Made by a program: the position numbers and the translations under genes. From Oxyruncus cristatus (taxonomy: Eukaryota > Chordata > Aves > Passeriformes > Cotingidae), in assembly GCA_013399855.1 (NCBI GenBank), contig VXAY01000115.1, positions 1,040,333 to 1,104,332 on the forward strand: DNA of 64,000 nt. Direction: 5' to 3'. Shown here in pieces: positions 46,051 to 57,600 of this stretch (within the stretch, counting starts at the first letter, position 1; the number at the start of each line of letters is the position of its first letter). The notes beneath the pieces are model-generated. The model was not told the origin of the DNA, made no database searches, and saw only the letters and a program-made list of their open reading frames with translations.

Positions 46051-46187
46051 GAGCTGCGATTCAGTGGGCAGGGGAACACAAACGTTTAGGGTCAGGGGCG
46101 GCCAATTTGCAAGCTCCCAGGGCCCCGTGCCCCGGAACCTGCGAGGAGGAAGCGGAAAGGGCGGTGGCGGTGCCGGGGGCGGCGGCG
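46051..46187 (+). promoter_or_regulatory. RCHY1: RCHY1 GC-rich proximal promoter and 5' UTR
   Basis: Short unique GC-rich stretch between the CR1 cluster and the RCHY1 ATG at 46188, continuing as CpG-rich DNA through exon 2. No TATA-like element is evident. In human the corresponding promoter is shared with THAP6; here the upstream side is CR1. Confidence 0.55.
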
Positions 46188-49014
46188 ATGGCCATGGCCA
46201 CGGCGCGGGGAGCGCAGGGCGGCGAGCCGGGATGCGCCGGGCAGGGTTGCGAGCAGGGATGCGAGCACTACCGCCGGGGCTGCCGGCTGCGGGTGGGTCA
46301 GCCGGGGGCGCGCCGTGCCGTGCCGGTGGGCGGGGGGGATAGTTGGGGGGTGCCCCGATCCTTGCCCTGATCCGTGCCGTGCCCCTCCGTTCCCAGGCGC
46401 CGTGCTGCGGGAAGCTGTACCCGTGCCGCCTGTGCCACGACGGCGCCGAGGAGCACCAGCTGGACCGCTTCCGAGTGTCCGAGGTGCAGTGCATCCGCTG
46501 CCGCCTCCTGCAGAAGGTGGGTCCTTTTGGGAGGGAGGGGTGGGAACGGCATCGCAGCGTCCCGGGGGCACGGGACGCGGCGGGCTGGAAGGGGCCGCGG
46601 TGGGTCTCACCTGGGCCCACCTCCCTGCTCGAGCAGGGTTATGGACTGAAGTTCTGTCAGGGGACGTTTAGGTTGGATCTCAGGAAAAATTTCTTCCCCC
46701 AAAGGGTGGTCGGGCACTGAACAGGCCGCCCAGGGCAGGGGTCACGGCACCAAGCCTGACAGAGTTCTAGAAGTGTCTGGACGACGCTCTCAGGGACATG
46801 TCAGGATTGTTGGGGAGTCCTGTGCAGGGCCAGGAGTTAGACTCAGTAATCCTCATGGGTCCCTTGCAGCTCAGGATATTCTGTGATCCTAGAGCACATG
46901 GCACAGGATTGTGTCCAGGCGGTTCTGGAGTGTCTTCAGTGAGGGAGACTCCAGACCCTCTCCAGGGAAACTTGTTCCGGTGCAAGGGAAACAAGTTCTT
47001 CCTCACGTTCATGTGGAACTTCCTGCGCATCAGTCTCTGCCCGTTGCAGGTCCCCTCAGTCATCTCTTATCACGGCTGAACAGGCCCGGTTCCCTCAGGC
47101 TTTCCTCACAGGACAGATGCTCCAGTCCCTTAATCAACTACACAGCTCTCCGCTGGACCCGCTCCAGGAGCTCCGTGTCTCTCTCGTCCTGAGGCGCCCA
47201 GAACTGGTCGGAGCGCTCCAGCTGTTCCTCTCCCCTCAGGCCCAGCAGCGCTGCGAGGGCTGCGACAGCCTCTTTGGCGAGTACTACTGCGACATCTGCC
47301 ACCTCTTCGACCGCGACAAGAAGCAGTACCACTGCGAGGAGTGCGGCATCTGCAGGTGCGGGCGGCTAGGCGGGCGGCCGGGCCCCGGCCCCTCGGGGGA
47401 GCTGGCCCTGCCCTGACACCTCTCTCCTCAGGATCGGCCCCAAGGAAGATTTCTTCCACTGTTCCAAGTGCAATTTGTGCCTGAGCCTGAGCCTCCGAGG
47501 GAAGCACAAGGTGAGAACACACCACAGAGCTCCGTGTCTTAAAAAAATGACACCTTGAAACTGGTTGTGCCTCAGCCCCACCTGAGGCCACAGGAACAGG
47601 GGGAGCAGTGGGTTCTGCTCCTCTGAATTCACTCTAACAGCGATACAAAGGCCGCCAGTTAAAAATATAAGAAATTTACACGTAGGAACTTTACAGTTTA
47701 GAACAATACAGCACAATAACTTTTTCTTCTCTTTTCCATATGCAAAGTGCATTGAAAATGTCTCCAGGCAGGATTGTCCGATATGTTTGGAGGTGAGCTG
47801 CTGCTTTTCATCTCCTGGATTACTGTGAGGCCCTATTTTTGGCTGTGTTTGAATTAATTTTCTCCCCTTTTGTCTGATACTTGCCTTGAAACAGGACATT
47901 CACACGTCTCGTGTTGGAGCCCATGTTCTGCCATGTGGTCACCTTCTTCACAGGTAAAGCAGATACCTGAGAAACGGGAATAGCTGCAGCCTTGTGTGGG
48001 GTTTTTATTCAGCAGCACTTGGTCTGTATCAGCTGCTCACAGCTGGTTTCTAAGGGACCTACGTGGTGGGGACAGCCTGTTTCACCAGCAAATGTTTTCT
48101 TTAGAAGGGTCGTCTTCCTTCTACAGTTCATTTTGACGATGGGAAGCTTTCCTCTCACTTTCCCTCAGGATACTTTTAACTTCTGGTTTGGAGATAGCTG
48201 TGTGCCTTTTTCCTGTATTCAGTCCAAGTCACTGTTACCAGTCAGTAATTACATTCTCCTTACTGAACTGCTCGCTGTGTTTCCTTTTCAGAACATGTTA
48301 CGACGAGATGCTGAAGGAGTAAGTATTTCTAAGCGTCTTTTAATATTATCATAGTCCAAACATATTACTCCAGGAGGCAAAGGTCATGATGCCAGTTCTG
48401 TACCAAGGGATAAAGGGCATTTAAACTCCAGTTCCGTTTGCAGGAATTTCCTGTTTCATGGTATTTCTTTGACTGGTATGACATGAAACTTGTCCTTTTG
48501 AGTGGGTTTGTTTCATGGCCTCACTCCACCTTCTGATTTAGACATTTTTTCCCCCTTCCTGCCAGAGGTTACAGGTGTCCTTTGTGCATGCACTCGGCGT
48601 TAGATATGACCAGGTACTGGCGCCAGCTGGACAACGAAGTGGCACAGACTCCCATGCCCACAGAGTACCAGAACATGATGGTGGAGGTAAGACATCAGCC
48701 TTGCACCCGTGCCTGGTTTTGGTGGAGCTGTGCCTTGGAGTTACTGGCAGTAGAGGGCACTAGGAAGTTGTCCTGGATCAGAAGTCGACCAGAGAGTAGG
48801 GAATGATAAGGAAATGTCATGTGCAGGCTTACAGTATTTCATAATTCCTGGTGCCAAAGCTTCTTCCTCTGTTTTCTCCGTGTAGATCCTTTGCAATGAC
48901 TGCAATGCCCGCTCCACAGTGCAGTTCCATCTCCTGGGCATGAAGTGCAAGAACTGTGAGTCCTACAACACTGCCCAGGATGGACGGTGCCGGCTGCCCT
49001 TGGAGGAGCAGTGA
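46188..49014 (+). CDS. RCHY1: RCHY1 (PIRH2), RING finger and CHY zinc finger E3 ubiquitin ligase, complete nine-exon CDS
   Basis: RCHY1/PIRH2 is an E3 ubiquitin ligase that binds and ubiquitinates p53 and other regulators. Coding exons: 46188-46292, 46397-46516, 47240-47355, 47432-47510, 47748-47792, 47895-47953, 48292-48318, 48566-48686 and 48886-49014. Splice ends and phases are consistent, giving 266 residues (human about 261). The N-terminal CHY zinc finger runs [50 protein letters not shown] and [15 protein letters not shown]. The RING-H2 uses Cys150, Cys153, Cys169, His171, His174, Cys177, Cys188 and Cys191, all present. The C-terminal zinc ribbon includes ILCNDCN and [14 protein letters not shown] second in-frame ATG lies at 46194; the first is chosen. 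Exon 7 is only 27 bases. CR1 fragments flank the promoter and fill most of intron 2, up to the exon 3 acceptor. Confidence 0.97.
46660..46895 (+). mobile_element. CR1 LINE fragment (plus orientation) in RCHY1 intron 2
   Basis: The sequence TTTAGGTTGGATCTCAGGAA, then CTTCCCCCAAAGGGTGGTCG, through GGGTCCCTTGCAGCTCAGGA and ATATTCTGTGATCC is a sense avian CR1 3' region including its end. Confidence 0.9.
46896..47225 (-). mobile_element. CR1 LINE fragment (minus orientation) in RCHY1 intron 2, abutting exon 3
   Basis: It begins GATTGTGTCCAGGCGGTTCT near 46913, continues GTGGAACTTCCTGCGCATCA and GCTGAACAGGCCCGGTTCCC, and ends CCCAGAACTGGTCGGAGCGC. This is a reverse-complement CR1 internal segment. 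It ends about 15 bases before the exon 3 acceptor at 47238-47239, so the repeat supplies most of the upstream branch-point region. Confidence 0.9.
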
Positions 49015-50200
49015 CCGGGATACGTGGCTGCGTCCGGCTGGACGAGGAAGACTCTGCCGTGGAAGAGACTTCCCAGAAAAACCCAACACTTGTCAGTAAA
49101 AATGCGTTCCAAGTTCAAGGAGCCCTTGGCTGCATCAGGGAAGAGAGAGCTGAGGAGAGCAGCACGATGAGCAGCTGACGCAGCAAAAGACGTTTTGGGG
49201 CAGCTGAAGGTGAGGGGAGGTGGAGGTGCAGCTCTTGGGGCTGCAGCTGCTGGGGAAAATGGGTCGCTTTGAGAGCAGCTTTTTTGGATAAAGCTGACAT
49301 CCACAGAGCTGTGTGCGAGGACGGTGTGTTCCTTCGGAATGACGTGTTTGTTCCAGGGCCTCTGCGAGCAGCTGGAGAGGGGGAGCCTGCAGGAGTTGCG
49401 TCCTTTGGCTTCATGTGGTGACACCTGTGTGTACAGAATTCCCTCAAAACAAGGCTGCCCTGCCTGCTGTGATCAAGGGCCCAAAAATCAAGGTGCAAAG
49501 CCCCCATTTTCCCCTGGACACCCGTCCTGACCTGCTGCCGTCCCTTCACTCAGGCTCCTTTACCAGCTGCAGTCACTTTTACCCCCATTTCTTCCTCATT
49601 TTGCTTCATTCCCTGGGAAAGGCCAAGGTGTTGTAGGGTTTTAGACCTGTACATAGCTCGATACTTTGATTGTAAGTACCTGAAGTGAAGCACATCCTTG
49701 ACATCAGGCTGAGCCTGAGATGGTCACTGAAGTAACAGGAGTTCAGAGGCGCTTGAGTAGTGCAGGGAACAGTTTTGTTTTTTTCCTTTTTTAACGGTAA
49801 ATTTCATTGTTGGGAGAGAATGGAGGGTGGCCTTTTTTAGTCGATAAAACCACCAAACCCAGCCTTATGCATATGATGTCCTGCCCGAGGTGTTTTGCAA
49901 TCTTAAATGTCACAGAAAGTTCCTGATTTCTAGGAATTTCACATGCAAATAGTTTACAGTAATAGGATATTAAAAAAGCTCAGTTACTCTTCGTGTTACA
50001 ACTACTCCTTTTTTTATCTGTTCTGTTGTAAAACAAGAGCTTTTCTTAATCCAACAGTGCCCCTTTCTGTATGGAATATTTAGGATTTGGATGATAGCTG
50101 TTGTAGCTTGCCTTGACTGGAGTATCTTTTCTTGGAGCACTTTTCTCACTGCTATAAATAAATGTAAAATAACATCTCTATTAAAATAAACAAATTAGAC
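49015..50200 (+). other. RCHY1: RCHY1 3' UTR (predicted)
   Basis: The region between the RCHY1 stop and the candidate polyadenylation hexamers. It contains no other recognisable gene. Short frames here overlap on both strands without family resemblance. Confidence 0.55.
50156..50190 (+). terminator. RCHY1: Candidate RCHY1 polyadenylation signals
   Basis: AATAAA occurs near 50157 (GCTATAAATAAATG) and again near 50185 (AAAATAAACAAA), about 1.15 kb past the RCHY1 stop. The GTGTGTGATGTGC sequence just downstream is a plausible GU-rich element. Confidence 0.6.
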
Positions 50201-53200
50201 TGTGTGTGATGTGCTCTCCTTTCACACATGCACTCCCTGGAAATTCCCAGCTGAGTTTAAGCCATGATTCAGTGCTTAAAAATGGTTGGATGTTGGGATG
50301 TGTGAGGCCTAGGACACTGTTAGGAAAACAAGTGGCTTTAGCAGCTCCTGTGTTTTCATATTTTTGTGGTAGAAGCAAGACTCCTGCTGCTTTGGAGCAC
50401 CCTCTGGATGTCTGCTGGCACTCGGTGACTCCACCACCTTCTGGGATGGAGACCTGCTCCCAGGTAAGCCCAGCAGGGCTCCTGTCAGCCTGCAGGAGTT
50501 GTCATCCCAGAAAACTCAGTAGCCAAGTAGCCTTTGTTTTGCTAGTGCTAAAACTCTGCTGGTGAAGTCCACAACCAAGCAGGTTTGATGCTAAAGTGGA
50601 ACCTAATTTTATCCCAGCTGGAAATATTCCCGTTTGGGTTCCCACCACAAGAGGAGGCTGAAAGGAAATGTATAGTCGAACTGAGCTTTGGAAGAGCAGC
50701 TCCCTCCCCAGCTGGACTTTGGTATTGGGAAGGAAGATGATTCTTGGGGATGGGATCCAGGTGGTTTTGGCCTTTTGCTCTCCTGCTTTTGGTGTTTGCC
50801 TCTGGAAAGGGCGCGAGGGAACCTGATGCCACCAGCCGAACCGCTGTTCCGTGCATTTATCTTGGCACTGAGCCCTTGGCTCCCTCTGCCAGGGAATAAA
50901 TGGCACAGCAAAAAAAGGAATGGCATTTTGAGGGGGTAAAGATAAATGGAGCAGATAATGACGAGCAAGGAACCGCTTTATGGGATGGAAGGTGCTGCAC
51001 GGAGCTTTGCTGCCCTGTCCTGTGGAAATGCAGGTGACGGGAGTGGGAAGGATGCTCGGATCGGAGCGGTGTGATGATCCCGGGATGAAGGCAGCTTGGC
51101 CAGAGCTTGCCCGCTGGCTGTGGGAGCTGTGGGGAAGCTCCCACACTGCCTGCCACCTGGAATCCAGCCTGCCTCACCAGGCTGGGGTAGAATCGGGAGC
51201 AGATGGGACTATGGCTGCCTTGTGGGAAAAATGTGGTGTTCCAGCAGGAGCAAGGGCTGCAGGCACACACAAGGTCACGGAGCTATTAATAAAGCCAGGG
51301 GCTGCTGGAGTATGTGAAACTTGGGAGAGGGACTCATGGAGACAGTGAGTGGAGCAATGCAGGACCAGGAGGCTCAGACAAGCCCTCCATCCCATGGGAA
51401 TGTGCTGGGCCATAGCTCAGGAGCTGTGGGGAAAGCAGATCCCTGATTTTGGGCTGGTTTCTTGACTCTGGTGTGGGTTTGTGTTGCTCCAATAACATCA
51501 TTTGGGGTGGAATCGGGGGTGTTTCATATTAAACTTTCTGGAAAGCTGTCCCCTCCCAGACAACCATCCCCTCCCATGGCCTTCCTGGTGCTGAGGCCGA
51601 TGTCTTGCCCCTGCCTGGCTGAGGAGGAGCCATCTGTTTTTAAATTTCCAAGTGGAAGGAACGCAATTAGGGAAAGGCTGGTCATGTGGTGCTATTTATA
51701 TCTCGGAGGGGCAGAGGAGCATCTGTCTCTGCAGCTCCAAGCTCAGCCCAGGGGTGTGCCGGGACCTCTGTGCTGGAAACGGGGCGGTTTCCTTGATTTT
51801 GCTCCTTGGTGGTCCTAGCTGGAGTTGGATCTCTGAAACCTGAACCTATTCCTTATTGCTCCTGGGAGCTGCAACCAGGAGTATCCCTGCTAACTAGCCA
51901 TTACTCCTGACTCCAGTAATTCCACCAAGAGTCTGAGGAGATGACGCTTGGAAGCATGTGGATGATAAATGGGAATACTCACAAATAAGCAAAACAAGGG
52001 CATAATTAGGGAGGCCAGAGGGAGTCTGGAAGCAGTGATAAAGCAGCCTGCAGCTCTCTGGCGAGGGCAAGGCAGGAGACCTGGAGAGGGATCACGTCAT
52101 CCGCAGCGCTGCTGCCAGACTCCCGCGAGGTCGGGGAATGGGATGTTCTGCACGGAGCTATGTGAACTATTTTTTTCCTATATAAATAAAATATCTCTGA
52201 GGTGAAACGGAGCCAAAGACGGGGGGAGGTAGGGGGGCGGTGGGGAGGGGGGGTTGAGAGGAGGTGGAATCGAGCCAAAGTTGGGGCAGCCTTTGGGAAA
52301 AGTGGGGTTTTGCTGTTTTTGTAAATAAAACAGGCCAGCGGTAGAGTTAGCATCATTGTTTTTGAGAAGACAAGGGGAAAAGGCCTTTTTTTATGGCACG
52401 TCCTGGTTGTCTTTTCCCCTTGTTCCCTGCTATGATAGTGTGGGTAAGCCCTGGGCAAGCCACAGGGTCTGAGGTGGGAATGTGAGAGGGGTGTTTGCAG
52501 CCTTTGGCTGGAACACAGGCATCCTACCTCTGAGGGCATCATCCCCCAAAATAAAGTGCTTTTTCCACTTGGCAAATACATCTGTTACTCTTTTGGCTGC
52601 CCCGTGCCTTGGCCCGTGCTGGCAAAAAATCCTGTAGATGTAAACACATTATCCATGTCCACATTATCCCTGTCACGGGGCAGCTGCGTTGTGAATAAAG
52701 GCACTGGGGATGGTTTCTGGTCCCAGGCACTTGTGGGAAGCCAAGGAATCTATTTTCACCATAGGATACCCGCGAAAATATGTACAGCCTCTTCCTTGCA
52801 TTGCAGGCGAGAGAGAGTCATTCTTTTTGACCACCCAGGCACAGGGTTGATCAGGAAAGCTGACACCCCATTGCTGTTCTCTTTCATGAAAAGGGAACTT
52901 ATTCCTTTGGGGGTTATATATTTTTAAGTGAAGGTGGCAGCTTTTCTTCTCCCTTTCTTCCCTCATGTATTTTAGCAGCAGAATTTGAGCAAAGTGAGTG
53001 ATTTTTTTAATAGTTTGGGGAGGGCTTTTTTTGTTTTTTCAATACCAGCTCTTTGCTGTTGCTGGACAATAATGAGCTGTAGATCACAAGGAGGGAGAGC
53101 CTTTTCTGTGGGGTTTTGGGGAGGGCGAGCGCAGCACCACGGCACCCAGTTTGCTTCAGGAGAAGAAGGGTGGTGATTTTTTCACTCAGTTTATATTTTT

Positions 53201-54602
53201 TCTTAACCAAGGTGGCCTAATTTGCTGCTTCTTGGGTGCCAAAAAGGTGAAAGGGAGTTTTGCTCATCCTGAGCATCCTCGGAGCCTGCACTGCCCTGTG
53301 TGTGCTCCCAGCCCCAAGAGTTTTCCAGGCTGGCTGTGGTTAGAAGGTGCAACAACCATTTCCTGTTTCTACCAAATCTGAACTAAAAGAGGCTGAGGAA
53401 CACTCAGTCTTCACAGCAGAGGTGAAAGGATGAGCCACTGAACAGGCTAAAAAAGGCTCAGGAGGAAAAGGAAAATGCATGATAATTGCACTTCCCTTTG
53501 GGAAGCGGAGCTGGAGGAGCTGCCCCCGTTTCTCCCGACCTTTCCAGGTGGTTGTTGTGGTGCCGGACGCGTTTATTACACTCACTTGATGGAAATCAGG
53601 AGATGATGCATCTGCTGCAGGAAGCAATCATGGGAACGCCCCAAGCTTTGATGTTTCCTGGGATGCTCCATTTAGGAGTGAGGGCAAACAGCAGAGCCTG
53701 TTTCCCAGCCTGTGCTGGGACACCCCAAAAGTTTGCAGCGTCATTTAGTGCTGGTTTATTTATTAAGGTTAGGCAGTCTGAGGGCTTTGCTTTCCACTGC
53801 CAGGGAATTTAGCCAGAGGGAGAAGTGGCTGAGCATCCTCTTCCCAAACCAGCCCTGCCATCAGCCACCCACAATCTTCACACACTGAAAGCTGAACACA
53901 AATTGGGGATTAAAAGAACACTCCACTGTATTTTAGCAGCCAAGTTTTTTAAGGATTAAAAACAAAGCTGTGGAGCAAGCAGCCACATGTGTGAAATAGG
54001 TGGTCAGTGCACCTTCCCATGGGCTCCCAGGCTGTGTTTGGGGCAAAACCCCCAAAATTAAGTGGGGGAAAAAAGGAAATAAGGAGCTTCTGCACGGAAG
54101 CACCTACACGAAAAAAAAGGGAGCAGTGACTGAGCATCCCCGTAATGGTCCTGGTGAGACAAGGCAAAGGATTTCACAGCAGAGCAACACAGGGAAGTGA
54201 TTTTAGGGAAAGGGTCAAATGAAAGCTCAGGAGACCCCTGCACACTGCTGGCTCTGTCTCAGCAACCCCCCATTCCTCCCCAAATCACAGAGCAGAAGCA
54301 TTTCAAAGGATGCCATGGCACTGGTGGCTGAACCTCCATCCTCTCCTTCGACCTCCCCATCCCTTCTCCCTGGGGAATTTGGGTTCCCTTGCCTACAACA
54401 AGTGGCTGACATGCCCCGGGCCAAAATTCAGGTTTATTGTTGGCACTGCACACCCGCCCTCCGGTTCCTGTGATCCACCAGGCCCGCCGTGATCCTGCCC
54501 CTGGCAGGGGCTCCGTGCTCGGCGTCTCCTCGACAGCGGATGCTCTGCTGCAGAAGCGCTTATAAATTAAGGATTTATGGGATTGTTTTTTCTTCATCCC
54601 TG
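50201..54602. other. RCHY1-PARM1 convergent interval, includes predicted PARM1 3' UTR
   Basis: About 4.4 kb between the RCHY1 3' end and the PARM1 stop. The right part should be PARM1 3' UTR: minus-strand AATAAA occurs at 54433-54438 (about 165 bases past the stop) and as overlapping hexamers at 53755-53764. Frames at 50502-51146 minus, 50857-51270 minus and 52006-52581 minus have no recognisable family and no exon support. A G-rich tract lies at 52221-52253. Confidence 0.5.
52221..52253 (+). other. G-rich tract with quadruplex potential
   Basis: Runs of six, six, four and seven G, separated by short loops (AGGTA, CGGT, A), lie on the plus strand. This fits an intramolecular G-quadruplex pattern. 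On the PARM1 sense strand it is C-rich. Confidence 0.7.
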
Positions 54603-57600
54603 CTAGGAATCATCATAGAGAGGGTTGTTGTAGTTGCCCCAGGAACCGTAGTCGTGGTCATCCAAAAGCCTTCCGTAGGAGGAGTGTCTGCCAGGGAAAA
54701 CAAACCTATTGATTTGGGGGGTTGTTAGCTATTTTACCATGGGGTGAAGAAATATTCATGCAAGGGCTCCCTAGGTTGGACTTTGGGATATTTGAAGAGG
54801 AAGCACCAAGACAGAAGATAAGTCCAGGCTGGATTTTGCCCCTGTTGAACCAGACTAGACAGGGCAGGGAATTAAAACAAGACCTTTGCTCATCTCAGCT
54901 GTCAGCAGAGCCTCATTAGGGATGCTCCGCGCTGGGCTGTGCTGCTGTTTATTGTCCCAGTCACAGTGAGACCCACAGCAGCAGCTTTCCCAAAGGATAA
55001 TTACTGGTTATGGCTATGCTGAGCAGTGTCTCTGGCATTTGAGCAAGGCTCTTGTAAAATGCGGGATTAGAGCTCTGCTTTCCAGTATAGAAGGGGTAGG
55101 AAACGCAGCCGTGCTGGGACCAGAGGCTACACATCACCCCACCGTGCTTGGGGGCAGCATCTCCTCACGGCTTTGCCCTTGAGCATCATCCTTGTCATGG
55201 TGAGAGGGGCTGAAGCCTCGGGGCAGGGGGACCCCAAAAATAGCCTTACCTGATCTTGAGGTACGCTGCTGCCCCGAACACCAGCACCACCACTACGATG
55301 ACGGTCACGGTTATGGCCACGATGCTCCCTGTGGATGATCCATCAGAAAGGGCAAGGTTCAGCCCCACCAAATCCCAGCTCTGTGGCACTCACCCCACAC
55401 CCCAGCTGCTCCCAATACACCCATGCCAGCCATCTCTGAAAGGGGGAATATTCCCTCACTCTTCCTAAAGGGGATGCCGGGCACCCCTATATTTTTTGCA
55501 ATGGCCCCCTTCCCATGAAGTCAAGGGGACTGGGGATAAAACAGAGCTGGGCTTTGCTGCGGGGCTATGGACTCGCTCCTTGAAGCTCCTCCCAGCACCA
55601 GGCAGCCAAGGCTGGAAAATACTCCACACCCCTCTCTTTTCTGACCTCATGGAGCACTTTTCAGCTACCTGAGCTCACAGAAGGGGACAGGGAAAAGCCA
55701 GTATCAAGTTAGTGAGGTGAACAGGAGGGAGGACAAAAACCTACATCACCCTAACTCAGGCTGCGCCCACCATCCAGCCACTCATTTCCTCTCATCCTTA
55801 AGTGTTTCAAGTCAAATTTACAAAACTAAGGATTTTATTCCTGTCTCCAGGCAACCGAAATTCGTCATCTACAACTCCCGGCCTCTGCCAGTGGAGCAGA
55901 TGACACAGGCCCCTCCAGGAATGCTGCTGAGTGATGCTCCCAGGAAGCTGGCCACCTCTTCCCTTCCACTTTGGGGGTCTGCCCCTCTCGTCTGAGCGCC
56001 CCGAGGCTGGCACTGTGTCTCTGAGGAGGGGTGGTGCTCACCTGCACTCAAGGCACGCGGGACCTCCTCCATGGTGACTCCGGTGGCTTTGTCGGAGGCC
56101 GTGGCATCGGCTGCGCTGGGGCTCATCACAGTCACTGGGGGAAACGTTGGCTCCACGGCCAGGCTCGATGCCATGGCCAGCGTCCCCAGGGAAGGGACAT
56201 CCTCGGTCAGCATCGGTGGCGGGGTGGTGCCAGGGCTCGCGAGGACAGGCGTTGGGGACGGGGCTGAGTCCAGATCGCTGGTGGGAAGGGAAGCGGAGGA
56301 CGGGGACGCGGCTGTGCCCGTGGGGCTGGAAGCTGCCCCCAAATCCACGGTGCTTCTTGCCAAGCTGGCAGGATTTGCTGTCCGAAGAGCTGGGGCTGTC
56401 TCCACGGTGGTTGGCAGCAAGCGGGGGTTGGAGGGTGCAGAGGGACTGTCTGTTACGGCGACGGAGCTCACGGTGGCGGAGACGGGAGCAGGGGACAGTG
56501 CTGCCACAGGGGTGGCATTGTGGCCACCCCCCTCCACTGGCCCGGGGAACGTTCCATCTCCGAAAGGTCCCGTGGGCACGGTCAGGGAGGGCTGGCCAGG
56601 AGCTGGTGTGGGGACATCTGCATCCCTGGAGTCTGGTGGCACTGGGATGCCCTGCCAGAGGAAGGGGGGGCTGATGGGGTGCAGGGGTGATTCTGGGGAG
56701 TCATCGCCCAGCCCTGGGAGTGAGACAAAGAAATATTAAAAATAGGGAAGGCCTTGGGGTGACCTAAGGCGTGCGGAAGCACTAAAGGTTTGGGGAATTG
56801 AGCTGGAAATAAGTTTGGTTTTACAACGCTGAGAGCCATCTAAAATAAAGAGATGGAAAATGGAGTTGTGTACCTAGAGGTGAGGTTTAAACCAGACCAG
56901 TTGCTCTGGCATGAATCAACCTCCATTTTTTCCCCAAGCTTGGAGTCCCTCTGTTCCCAATCACCCCCAGCATCTCCTCCCAGCAGCAGGGGAGGAAGCT
57001 CCTCCTCACAGCAACCACCGTGCAGCTGGGAATGATAACACAAGACGCCTCTTTCTCCTCTCTCCCCATTTCCTTGTGCATTCATTCATTTGTCTCCATT
57101 TCTTAGCGTGAAGATGAGTCATTTTCTCCTCTGTCCCCACCAGCTGACTGCTGGGGCTTTTTTCTCCCCCTTTCTAGGCCTGAACTCAGCACTGGTCCAG
57201 CACTGGCAGCTGGCTCCCTCAGTATGGTTGGGATGAGGGAAGAGTGTGCCAGCACTACGTGACATTGGGAGGCATTTTTATTCCATCTATTCATCTATTT
57301 ACACCCCCAGAGCATCCCAAACTCAGCACTGGGAAGAGCAAGAACTCACTCCAGCTGCAGTGAACTAATTATATGAGCGTGGAGGGCAAAACCATTCAGT
57401 GTCTGTGTGTAGAAATGGTGGGATGTGGCCCTGGTGAGCAGGGACTCGCTAATCCAACCAGAATTTCTTCACTGGTACTGTGGATGCCCAAGTGAAGGAC
57501 CCCATTTCCCAAAGAAAAGGGGCGAGGAGGTGGGATTGAGGCCATGGCTGCTCTTCTGTCTCTGGGCTTTCACCCTCCTCAGACTGAGGACGCAAGGCTA

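Noticed and set aside
45916..46620. 234- and 172-codon minus-strand frames over the RCHY1 5' end
   Set aside because: Antisense shadows of CpG-rich RCHY1 exons 1-2 and the CR1 flank. A divergent THAP6-like gene was considered, but the translations show no THAP zinc-finger pattern.
47130..47591. 153-codon minus-strand frame over RCHY1 exons 3-4
   Set aside because: Antisense to exons with intact zinc-binding cysteines; its sequence is Arg-rich from GC composition.
56071..56739. 222-codon plus-strand frame opposite PARM1
   Set aside because: Antisense shadow of the GC-rich mucin exon; no family resemblance and no start or splice support.
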